A stretch of DNA of 26,545 bases, taken from NCBI GenBank assembly GCA_937975765.1, contig CALJUR010000042.1, positions 1 through 26,545 on the forward strand. Reading direction: 5' to 3'. Each line of letters opens with the position of its first letter. Position 1 is the first letter of the stretch. This stretch comes from an uncultured Myxococcales bacterium. Lineage in GTDB: Bacteria; Myxococcota_A; UBA9042; DTJE01. The notes beneath the pieces were generated by a model, which saw only the letters and a list, made by a program, of their open reading frames with translations, ran no database searches and was not told the DNA's origin. The position numbers and the translations under genes are program-made. Below, piece after piece: positions 1 to 7,083 of this stretch.

Positions 1-49
1 ACGAGTTCGTATTCGGTGACTGGAGTTCAGACGTGTGCTCTTCCGATCT
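1..49. other. Illumina sequencing adapter (artefact)
   Basis: This is the reverse complement of the Illumina TruSeq read-2 adapter, ending in GCTCTTCCGATCT at 37-49. It is preceded by the reverse complement of an 8-base index (CGAATACG) and a few bases of the flow-cell oligo. It is library DNA, not genomic DNA. The apparent N-terminus MCSSDL of the first open frame is adapter translation. Confidence 0.98.
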
Positions 50-2405
50 CATCTCCAGCCTGATGGCCAACGACCACTTCTACAACGAGGACGGGATCCG
101 GGGCGCGGACACCGTCCTCATCACCGAGGGCATCACGGACTGCCTCTCCGCGGTCCAGGCCGGCATCGCGTGCGTCTCGCCGGCCACCACCCGGTTCCGT
201 CGGCATGACCACGACAAGCTCCTGGCCCTGACCGGCAAGGTGGGCCGCGTCGTCATCTGCAACGACTCCGAGGCCAACGGCGCCGGCGAGGCCGGTGCCA
301 TCGAAACCGCGTCCGTCCTGTTCCGGGGCGGGCGGGACGTCCGGATCGCGACGCTGCCCCGGCCCGCCGGCATCGAGAAGGTGGACGTCAACGAGTTCAT
401 GGCCCGGGAGGGGGCCGAGGCCCTGCACCGGATCCTGGCCGACGCTGCCCGGCTGCCTCGATTCCTGGTCGAGCGCATTCCGACCGACACCCCCAAGGAG
501 GATCTGGCCGGCGCCCTGGCGCCTGCAGTCGATCTGGTGCGGGGCGCTTCCCGGCTCGATGTCGAGGCGTTCACGGACCTGCTGCGCACCCGCTTCAAGC
601 TCGCCAAGGCCACCGTGAAGGACCTGCTGCGTGGCCCGGGAGGCAAGGACCATGCGAATGACCACGGGCCCGCCAGCGCCGACCCGCCCATGTCCCGGAA
701 GGGCGAGGTGTTCGTCGCGAAGGGGCTCTATTGGACCCCTGGCCGCGAAGGCGACCCGGTCATCATCTCCTCGTTCACCGTCACCCCGACCCGGCGCATC
801 GGCGTCGAGGGCGGCGAGGTGGTCGACGCCACCGTCACCACCGAGGGCGGGCGGGTCTTCGAGAACATCCGGTTCGCCCGGGACGCATGGCAGTCCAAGG
901 CGGCGTTCATGCGGACGCTGCCCTCCGTGGACCTGCAGTGGACCGGGACCGACGAAAACGTCCAGGGCGTGCTACGCCTGGTGGCCGACCAGGACGTGCC
1001 GACCTTCAAGGGCACCCTGAACCTGGGCTACCTGGACACCCCCGCCGGCCCCAGGTGGGTTGCCCCGGACGTCGTCCTGGCCCCGGACGGGACGCCCGCG
1101 GATCGGGAACCGATCATCTACGTCCCCTCGGGCGCGCACCTCCACACCCGAGTCCGCCTGACCACGGGCATCGACCCCGCCACCGAGGCGTCCATCGCGG
1201 CCATCGTGCTGCCGAACCTTCTGGCCCTGAACCACCCCGGCGTGGTGCTGCCGATCCTGGGCTGGTTCTTCGCCGCGCCCCTGCGGCCCCGGCTGATGAA
1301 GCTCCTGGGGCACTTCCCTTTCCTGATGATCTGGGGCACCCAGGGGTCCGGGAAGTCGTCCATCGTCACCGAGGTCTTCTGGCCCCTGCTGGGCGTGGCC
1401 TCCACGGAGCCGTTCAGCGCCACGGAGACCGAGTTCGCGCTGCTCAAACTGCTGTCGTCCACGGACTCCACGCCCGTCTTCATCGACGAGTACAAGCCGT
1501 TCGACATGCCTTTGCACCGCCGGAACCTTCTGCACCGGTATCTGCGGCGCCTATACGACGGGGAGGTCGAGGAGCGGGGCCGCCAGGACCAGAAACTGAA
1601 CAGCTACCGCCTGTCGGCGCCCGTCTGCCTGGCCGGCGAGACCCGCCCCATCGAGCCGGCTCTGGTCGAGCGCATGCTGTCCGCGAATCCCGACAAGAAC
1701 GCGCTGCAGGCCAACCCCGGGTTCGCGGAGGCCATGCGGATCCTGAAGGAAGTGGACCTCGGGTCGCTCGCTCCCGGTATCCTCCGCTTCCTGCTGGCCA
1801 ACGACACCGCCGCCAGCGTGGCCTTCGCCCGGGGCATCACGGACGACCTTCTCGAAGGCCGCTCCGTCCCGATCCGGGTGCGCGATGCCCTGATCGTGAT
1901 GGTCTTCGGGCTGCGGATGTTCATCGAGTACGCCGCCAGCCGGGGTGTTCCCATCACTGGCATGGGGGTGGTGGAGGCCACCAACGCGGTCCTCGCGGAC
2001 CTGCTCGAGACGGGCGGTCGCACCGTTAAGACCGGCCTGGACCGCTTCATCGAGGAACTGCACGTTCTGGCCGTTCAGGGCAAGGTGCAGCATGGTCGGG
2101 AGTACGTGCTCGAAGGCGGTCGCCTCGCACTGCACTTCCCGTCCTGCCACGCCGCCTATACCGAGCATTGCCGCCGGATCGGCTTCGAGGGCGAGGTCCC
2201 GGATCGCAAGGCACTGCGCCGCCAGATCGACGAGGCGTTCCGCCAGGGCGGGTACATCAAGGCCCTGGACGACCTGGTCTGCTTCAACGGGCGCTCCGAC
2301 CGCCGCCGGGCCGTGATCGTGGACCTGGACGAGGCCCGCGGAATCCTGGACGTGGACGACTTCCCGGGCTCCTCCAGCCCCTCGACCCCGAGGTGGACGC
2401 CGTGA
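50..2405 (+). CDS. Partial TOPRIM primase / P-loop ATPase (mobile-element replication protein)
   Basis: The 5' end is cut by the contig edge: genuine codons begin at 51, and the upstream ATG lies in adapter. At the N-terminus a TOPRIM domain is visible: VLITEGITD with its Glu near residue 26 of the remaining protein, then VVICNDSEANGAGEAG as the acidic second motif and KVDVNEFM. The middle holds a P-loop ATPase with Walker A GTQGSGKSS (Lys about residue 435) and a Walker B-like VFIDEY. The C-terminal third looks helical. This matches the primase-helicase proteins of phages, satellites and integrative elements, which prime and unwind element DNA. The N-terminal zinc/catalytic primase part is presumably missing. 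It ends in TGA, 172 nt before the integrase and on the same strand, as expected of an element replication-integration module. The exact subfamily is not certain. Confidence 0.75.
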
Positions 2406-2577
2406 AGGGAGCGCCGGGCGAAACCACCCTCCGGCTCCCCCTGCACCTCGATCTCGGAGTCGTGCAGTTTCCCAATCAATCCAGTTGCTTTCGTGTGGTT
2501 ATCGAGGGAACTGTGACCCTCGACGGGAGCGTGCTGGCCCTCGCGGGCGCGCCCGGATCCGTGAACGGGAGGTTGGC

Positions 2578-3777
2578 ATGGGACGTCGGCCAGCAGGCAA
2601 GACCCAGATCCTCGGACCCTACCTGGACCGAGAACGCGGACGATGGATGTACGCCGTTGTTGTCGATGGCAGCAGAACGTGGTGCCGCTGCCGTAAGGGC
2701 TGCACGGAAGACGAGGCCCGGGCGGAAGTCGAAGGCGCGCGGCGCGAACTGAACGTCCCCGCCGAGACCACGGTCGAGAAGGCCATCGAGGCCTTCCTGG
2801 AATACACGGAGACCTCGGCCAGCGCGATCACCGCGTCCGCCAATCGGGGGGCGCTGCTGCCCCTGAACAAGATCGCCGGCCACCTGCTGGTCACGCGCCT
2901 GACCACGGCGCACATCGACCGCTACGTGAACCTGCTGGCCGAGCCCCAGGTGTCCGGGAACCGGAAGACCCCCAAGGATCTGTCGATGGCGACCCGGCGG
3001 TCGTACTTCCTGGCCCTGGGCCGCGCCTCGAAGTGGTGGGTGCGGCACCACTACACCGCCAAGGACATCGTCGCGGAGTACGTCGCGAAGCGGCCCGATC
3101 CCCTCCCCTGGGCGACCAAGGCCGGGGCGAAACAGATCAATCGGGGCAAGGCCCAGTTGCGGAACCTCGGGGAGGCGCGTAGCTACCTCGCCGCCGCCTT
3201 GGATCGCACCACGCCCGAGGAGCGGGTCGCCGCCGCCCTTCCGATCCTGACCGGGATCGCGAGCGGCGAACTGCTGCACATCCAGGCCGGCGCGGTGGAC
3301 TTCGACGCCGGCGTCATCCACATTCGGAGCGAGGAGGCCGAAGTCGGTGACGTGGGATGGTCCGTCAAGACGTCGCACCGGGTCCGAGCCATCACGATCC
3401 CGGACGCGTGCCGCGGCGACCTGGCCGTGCTGGTGGACGGCCTGAACCCGACTACGTTCGTGTTCCGGGGGATCGACGAGCGGACCCAGACCGGCAGGCG
3501 GGCGGACTGGAAGCGGTCGGACAGGCCCAGGACCGGGGGCTGGTTGCTGGATCTGGTCCACCGGGTCTGCCGGGACGCCGAGGTCCGCGTCGTCTGCCCC
3601 CACGGGCTCCGGGCCACCCACGCATCCCTGCGCCGGATCGTCGTGGACGAGGCGGTCGCCAAGATCGGGGACGCGCTGGGGCATGCGGACCACGGCAAGA
3701 CCGCCAAGAACCACTACGTCGGGGCGCCTTCGCAGGTGCCCGTGCTGCGGGTATTGGCGGGAGGGACGTCTACCTGA
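2578..3777 (+). CDS. int: Tyrosine recombinase / integrase with altered Arg-I
   Basis: The C-terminal half has the tyrosine-recombinase signature: HGLRATHAS (H342, R345), LGHADHGKTAKNHY (H369, nucleophile Y380) and a beta-hairpin lysine in SVKTSHR (K264). An N-terminal SAM-like DNA-binding region precedes it. The usual TG(L/M)RxGEL motif reads TGIASGEL, so the first catalytic arginine is replaced by Ala228. That would normally cripple cleavage unless another residue substitutes. ATG 2578 is chosen because GGGAGG sits 5 nt upstream at 2567-2572; a TTG at 2485 would add 31 unconvincing residues. The product is 399 aa, usual for the family. By position it should have integrated the island at tRNA-Ala, and it may now be inactive. 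Confidence 0.88.
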   Translation: MGRRPAGKTQILGPYLDRERGRWMYAVVVDGSRTWCRCRKGCTEDEARAEVEGARRELNVPAETTVEKAIEAFLEYTETSASAITASANRGALLPLNKIAGHLLVTRLTTAHIDRYVNLLAEPQVSGNRKTPKDLSMATRRSYFLALGRASKWWVRHHYTAKDIVAEYVAKRPDPLPWATKAGAKQINRGKAQLRNLGEARSYLAAALDRTTPEERVAAALPILTGIASGELLHIQAGAVDFDAGVIHIRSEEAEVGDVGWSVKTSHRVRAITIPDACRGDLAVLVDGLNPTTFVFRGIDERTQTGRRADWKRSDRPRTGGWLLDLVHRVCRDAEVRVVCPHGLRATHASLRRIVVDEAVAKIGDALGHADHGKTAKNHYVGAPSQVPVLRVLAGGTST

Positions 3778-3806
3778 AGGCCGACCCGGCGCACGGGTCC
3801 CGGACA

Positions 3807-4283
3807 CTACCACCAGATCACCCAGGTCTCCCCGGGTTTGGTTTCGGACACGCGGAAGCTCGGGGGCTTGCCATTGCCTGTCATTCCCGCGCGCTTCGCA
3901 AGGACATTGAGAGCGCCGACCCAGTTGTCGGCCTCCTCCTCGCTATTCGTTGCGATAGCCAGGATGCCACCCTTGAAGCCTCCGTCGTCGCCGAGCAGGC
4001 TGGCGAACTCGTCGAAGTACCCGCCGATGCGCTTCAACGTTTCGCTGTTTTCGATCGTCTCGTTCGCCGAGTCCTTGGCGTCGCCGCAGAACAGGAACGG
4101 ACCGGCCTTCTGGCCCCTCAGCACGTCGGGAATCGAGCCGCTTGGAAGCCTGTCGTACTCGGTGTCGAAGCCCTCGGCTATGGCCCAGGCTCGCAGTTCT
4201 CGCTTGAGCCGCTCATGCTCAACGCCGGGCGCGCCCGCCTCGTGGATGATCCTCAGATACCGCTTGAGCAGATCCTCTGCCAT
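3807..4283 (-). CDS. Small protein with PD-(D/E)XK nuclease-like signature
   Basis: This 158-aa protein has no name I can assign with confidence. It starts with a helical segment (HERLKRELRAW, Glu29), followed by SIPDVL (Pro52-Asp53) and then a hydrophobic strand ending FLFCGDAK (Asp68-x-Lys70). The arrangement PD...(D/E)xK after an N-terminal helix with an acidic residue is the pattern of PD-(D/E)XK nuclease folds, found in restriction and defence proteins and in Holliday-junction resolvases. The rest (GGILAIATNSEEEADNWV) looks like further alternating strands and helices. The ATG at 4283 has GGGAG about 9 nt upstream. A strong minus-strand promoter lies just upstream at 4330-4359, so it can be expressed separately from the cargo gene at 4409-5299. 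A DNA-cleaving or defence role is inference from the motif. Confidence 0.6.
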   Translation of the reverse strand: MAEDLLKRYLRIIHEAGAPGVEHERLKRELRAWAIAEGFDTEYDRLPSGSIPDVLRGQKAGPFLFCGDAKDSANETIENSETLKRIGGYFDEFASLLGDDGGFKGGILAIATNSEEEADNWVGALNVLAKRAGMTGNGKPPSFRVSETKPGETWVIWW

Positions 4284-4329
4284 TTGATGCTCCCGAGCAC
4301 CCGAGTGCGTGCTCCGCTGTCGGAGACCG

Positions 4330-4359
4330 ATTGTCCTACCCGATTTGGGGGGGTGTCAA
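4330..4359 (-). promoter_or_regulatory. Promoter for the 3807-4283 gene
   Basis: On the minus strand there is a perfect -35 TTGACA (4354-4359), then an 18-nt spacer that begins with seven C, then GACAAT (4330-4335) as a -10 with 4 of 6 consensus bases. The start codon lies about 45 nt downstream. The C7 run inside the spacer could change its length by slippage. Confidence 0.55.
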
Positions 4360-4408
4360 TGGCTGATGCACGCTGGCATTCCAAAGGGTTTGGATGCGAT
4401 CCTGTCGC

Positions 4409-5299
4409 CTAGATGCGGACCTCGCCGTACTTCCAGCCGATCCTGATGAGTTCATCGCCTCCCGGCCCGTGGAACCCCCGCGCGGCGTCCTCATCTGGGA
4501 AGATGATCCCAATAGGCGGCACGGCACTGAAGGCCAGGTCCTTGGGCAATCTCCATTCGCGGTCATGAAGGTAGTCGACCCTCTTGGCAATTGCCCCGGC
4601 GGGAGCCGTGGAAGGTATGCGCAGCACGTTGATGAACGGCTTCAACTCCACGGAGAAGCCCAAGCCATACTGGGCCGTCAGGACAGAGTCCGGGAGGTAT
4701 ACCGCAGGTGCTCCCCCTGCCCGGAGCACGTCACTCTTCTTGAAGGCGATCCCGAAGGGACCGTAGCGCTTCTTAAACTCGGCACTGAACCTCACCGGAG
4801 CCTCGGTTAGGCAGACGGCGGGTACGTTGAAGTAGCCTGTGGCAAGAGCCGTGATGCGCTCGGACCTCATGATCGCCAGGAAGTTCGGCTGCTTGGTGTA
4901 GTGGACCAAGACCTCCCAGTAGTCCGGCCGATCTGGTCTGGCGAATGGCTGAAGGTCCACATCTGGCGCGTAGTTCCTATACTGCTTGACCTCGTAGGAG
5001 CGCGTCCCCACCAAGCGGATGTCGCCCGATGTCTCGGCTCCCGAGCGACAGTTGGGGCAGTCGGCCGACAACCACCCCATCGCATCGAACCATCCGCAGG
5101 ACTCCTCCCAGGGGCATTCGACGCAACCCACCGTAAAGCCATCGGGCGCCACCGACGCGATCGGCGAATTGCAGCGGTCTCTGGAGCACTGACCAGACTC
5201 GAGAACATCTGCCAGTTCGTCGATGTCCATCTGGGTCCTGTGGCCTTTCTCGCACCGGACGACGTAGACGGGGGCTGCCACTCTCGCCTCGCTCGGCAA
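4409..5299 (-). CDS. Zinc-ribbon protein with AbiGi-like domain (candidate phage-defence cargo)
   Basis: Residues 16-84 contain two probable zinc-binding knuckles: C16-x3-H20 with C38/C43, and C59-x2-C62 with C81-x2-C84. From about residue 130 the protein has VLVHYTKQPNFLAIM, VPAVCLTEAP, YGPFGIAFKKSD and HDREWR (245-250). This order resembles the AbiGi family of abortive-infection proteins and DUF2971-like proteins. The H-Y-T start also recalls DarT-like ADP-ribosyltransferases, but a full catalytic triad is not demonstrable. A sensor (zinc ribbons) plus effector or antitoxin design is inference. The TTG at 5299 gives 296 aa; a GTG at 5281 with GAGG just upstream is an equally good start. The gene sits between the integrase and the tRNA and has looser codon bias than the core genes, which fits acquired cargo. 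There is no obvious paired AbiGii toxin. Confidence 0.6.
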   Translation of the reverse strand: MPSEARVAAPVYVVRCEKGHRTQMDIDELADVLESGQCSRDRCNSPIASVAPDGFTVGCVECPWEESCGWFDAMGWLSADCPNCRSGAETSGDIRLVGTRSYEVKQYRNYAPDVDLQPFARPDRPDYWEVLVHYTKQPNFLAIMRSERITALATGYFNVPAVCLTEAPVRFSAEFKKRYGPFGIAFKKSDVLRAGGAPAVYLPDSVLTAQYGLGFSVELKPFINVLRIPSTAPAGAIAKRVDYLHDREWRLPKDLAFSAVPPIGIIFPDEDAARGFHGPGGDELIRIGWKYGEVRI

Positions 5300-5316
5300 A
5301 CTCCGGAAAGCGTCCT

Positions 5317-5328
5317 ACATGATCATGT
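5317..5328. repeat. 12-bp perfect palindrome (possible operator)
   Basis: ACATGATCATGT is a perfect palindrome 18 bp upstream of the TTG start of the minus-strand gene at 4409-5299, in a comparatively AT-rich stretch. Its position suits an operator for that gene or a recombination accessory site. No regulator is assigned. Confidence 0.4.
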
Positions 5329-5349
5329 TACGGTCAACCATGCGGTCTG

Positions 5350-5373
5350 CTGACCTCTTGAACTCGAATCAAG
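5350..5373. repeat. tRNA anticodon-arm look-alike
   Basis: CTGACCTCTTGAA (5350-5362) is identical to 5571-5583 in the tRNA-Ala gene, and TCAAG follows at 5369-5373 where the tRNA has TTCAAG. On the minus strand it folds as a 5-bp stem CTTGA/TCAAG with a 7-nt loop TTCGAGT. No T-arm or acceptor arm accompanies it, so it is not a tRNA gene. It may be an old integration scar or an integrase-binding core-like site. Confidence 0.45.
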
Positions 5374-5437
5374 CAGTGAAGAGGCCCGTTCCGCCCTCAA
5401 CATGCCGAACGGAAAGGTGTAAAGCGCGTCCGGGCCC

Positions 5438-5477
5438 GGGAGACACCTCGGGAATTTCGTCTCCCATTTCGTCTCCC
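5438..5477. repeat. Tandem 12-bp repeat with inverted copy
   Basis: ATTTCGTCTCCC occurs twice in tandem (5454-5465 and 5466-5477). The inverse of its core, GGGAGAC, is at 5438-5444. The cluster lies 70-110 bp from the 3' end of the tRNA, where integrase arm-type or excisionase sites are often found. It could also form a hairpin. The nearby minus-strand sequence CTTTCGGTTTTTCGG (about 5515-5530) has a T run but no convincing terminator stem. Confidence 0.5.
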
Positions 5478-5547
5478 AAGGCGGATTTCGAGGGGGGTAC
5501 GGTGAAGATCAGGGCCGAAAAACCGAAAGATTTCTAGGGGTCCCGGG

Positions 5548-5620
<73 letters not shown>

Positions 5621-5646
5621 GGGCAAGGGGCTTCAAAGCGGGAAGA

Positions 5647-5675
5647 CTTGTACCCGACCGCGACAGGCTTGTCAA
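5647..5675 (-). promoter_or_regulatory. Promoter of tRNA-Ala
   Basis: On the minus strand, a perfect TTGACA (5670-5675) is followed by a 17-nt spacer and TACAAG (5647-5652). The mature tRNA 5' end is 26 nt downstream of the -10, which fits a short processed leader. This is the best sigma-70-type promoter in the window. Confidence 0.8.
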
Positions 5676-6040
5676 CTGGAACGTCGATCCCGCGGAGGAA
5701 GGCGGCCGACGGAAAGCGGGGACGACCACCCTCCTGCAGTGCCCATCGACTCACGGTCGACGAAAGGATTTCCACAGGTCCACGGAGGAACGTGGGCCGG
5801 GTCCGGGGAGGCCGCGGAGGGAGCCGTCGGAGGCGCGGCCACCTTGCAGGGGCAATCCGACGCCCGGCCGCGCCGGAGACAGCAGGAGGCCGGTGGGGGC
5901 GGAGCCCTCGCAGGCCTCCGTTCCCGGAGGGGCATCCCCGGGACCCGGCCCTCCCGCAACCGATCCTGCCTGCCACCGGAGGCCGGGGGACGAACCCCCG
6001 ACCTGCATTCCCTGGAAGCCGTGCAACCCCGCGGCCAGCC
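5676..6040. other. Gene-free spacer between tRNA-Ala and hemB
   Basis: I find no convincing gene in this stretch: frames that cross it are low-complexity Arg/Pro/Gly-rich shadows without ribosome-binding sites. It holds several GC-rich inverted repeats. The clearest is a 9-bp stem at 5981-5989 / 5995-6003 with loop ACGAA, which resembles a tRNA T-arm lacking two bases. I looked for tmRNA, RNase P and SRP RNA cores and did not recognise any. A structured RNA remains possible but unsupported. Confidence 0.5.
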
Positions 6041-6070
6041 TTGACCGCGTCCGCCCCCCCGTGCTATTGC
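6041..6070 (+). promoter_or_regulatory. Promoter of the hemB-rnj-rimI run
   Basis: TTGACC (6041-6046), an 18-nt spacer ending in a run of seven C plus GTGC, and TATTGC (6065-6070). The ATG of hemB follows 28 nt after the -10. The sequence GTGCTAT also precedes the OmpA gene, suggesting a shared house-keeping -10 style. Confidence 0.5.
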
Positions 6071-6098
6071 CTTCGCGTCGATTTCGCGAGGTGATCCG

Positions 6099-7079
6099 AT
6101 GGGATTCCCCGAGCGCCGCATGCGTCGTCTCCGTCGCACCGAGACCCTGCGACGGATGGTCCGCGAGACCCGCCTGTCCGTGGACGACTTCATCTACCCG
6201 CTGTTCGTCGTGCCCGGCCAGAAGATGAAGACCCCCATCGGGGCCATGCCCGGCCAGTTCCAGCTGTCCGTGGACGAGGCCGTCAAGACCGCCGGCGAGG
6301 CCGTCAAACTGGGCGTCCCCGCCGTCATCCTCTTCGGCATCCCCGAGAAGAAGGACGCCCTGGGCACCCAGGCCTACAACGACCAGGCGCCCGTGCAGAA
6401 GGCGATCCGCGCCCTGAAGAAGGAGTACGGCGACGACCTCTGCGTCATCACCGACGTCTGCCTGTGCGAGTACACCGACCACGGCCACTGCGGCATCGTC
6501 GAGAAGGGCCAGGTCCTGAACGACCCCACGCTGGAACTGCTGGCCAAGGAGGCCCTGTCGCACGCCAAGGCCGGCGCCGACATGGTCGCCCCGTCGGACA
6601 TGATGGACGGCCGCATCGGCTTCATCCGCGAGGAACTGGACGAGGCCGGGTTCGAGGACCTGCCCATCATGGCGTACGCCGCCAAGCACGCGTCGGCCTT
6701 CTACGGCCCGTTCCGCGAGGCCGCCGAATCCGCGCCCAAGTTCGGCGATCGCCGTGCCTACCAGATGGACTCCGCCAACGCCCGCGAGGCCATGACCGAG
6801 ATGGCGCTGGACGAGGAGGAAGGCGCCGACATCCTGATGGTCAAGCCCGCCGGCACCAACCTGGACCTGATCCGCATGGCGCGCGACGAGTTCGACCTGC
6901 CGCTGGCCGCGTACCAGGTCTCCGGCGAGTTCTCGATGCTGAAGGCCGCGGCGGAACGCGGCTGGCTGGACCACGACCGCGCGATGATGGAGTCGCTGCT
7001 GGCGATCCGTCGCGCGGGCGCGGACCTGATCCTGACGTACTTCGCACTGGAGGCCGGCCGTCTCCTGAAGGGCCGGTGA
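6099..7079 (+). CDS. hemB: Delta-aminolevulinic acid dehydratase (porphobilinogen synthase)
   Basis: HemB condenses two 5-aminolevulinate molecules to porphobilinogen in tetrapyrrole synthesis, in the cytosol. The 326-aa protein is full length. The two active-site lysines are visible in MAYAAKHAS (K196) and LMVKPAG (K249, the Schiff-base lysine). The metal site DVCLCEYTDHGHCG carries C121, C123 and C131, so this is the zinc-dependent type rather than the Asp-rich magnesium type. The YGPFREA loop and the C-terminal TYFALEA are typical. ATG 6099 is preceded by GAGGTG (6088-6093). RNase J starts 4 nt after the stop, implying cotranscription. Heme made by this pathway would supply the cytochrome-like protein at 16496-18199, but no direct link is shown. 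Confidence 0.97.
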   Translation: MGFPERRMRRLRRTETLRRMVRETRLSVDDFIYPLFVVPGQKMKTPIGAMPGQFQLSVDEAVKTAGEAVKLGVPAVILFGIPEKKDALGTQAYNDQAPVQKAIRALKKEYGDDLCVITDVCLCEYTDHGHCGIVEKGQVLNDPTLELLAKEALSHAKAGADMVAPSDMMDGRIGFIREELDEAGFEDLPIMAYAAKHASAFYGPFREAAESAPKFGDRRAYQMDSANAREAMTEMALDEEEGADILMVKPAGTNLDLIRMARDEFDLPLAAYQVSGEFSMLKAAAERGWLDHDRAMMESLLAIRRAGADLILTYFALEAGRLLKGR

Positions 7080-7083
7080 CACG

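Larger units (their letters stand above)
50..5547. mobile_element. Right-hand part of a genomic island integrated at tRNA-Ala
   Basis: A primase-helicase, a tyrosine integrase and two divergently oriented cargo genes lie directly beside the 3' end of an intact tRNA-Ala gene, which is the classic position for an integrase-driven island. The two cargo genes have visibly lower GC and looser third-position bias than the hemB side. The other boundary, expected to be a partial copy of the tRNA 3' end, lies beyond the left contig end, so the element is not closed and its type (satellite phage, integrative element or prophage remnant) cannot be decided. No capsid, terminase or conjugation genes are visible. 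The boundary is inferred from context; no duplicated attachment core is seen. Confidence 0.6.

Noticed and set aside
5350..5373. tRNA-Ser(CGA)-like anticodon arm
   Set aside because: The 5-bp stem and 7-nt loop look right, but no D-arm, T-arm or acceptor stem surrounds it.
5969..6045. Second tRNA gene on the minus strand upstream of hemB
   Set aside because: Only a T-arm-like hairpin is present. Its loop is two bases short and lacks the conserved A58; the would-be anticodon stem does not pair and no acceptor stem can be drawn.
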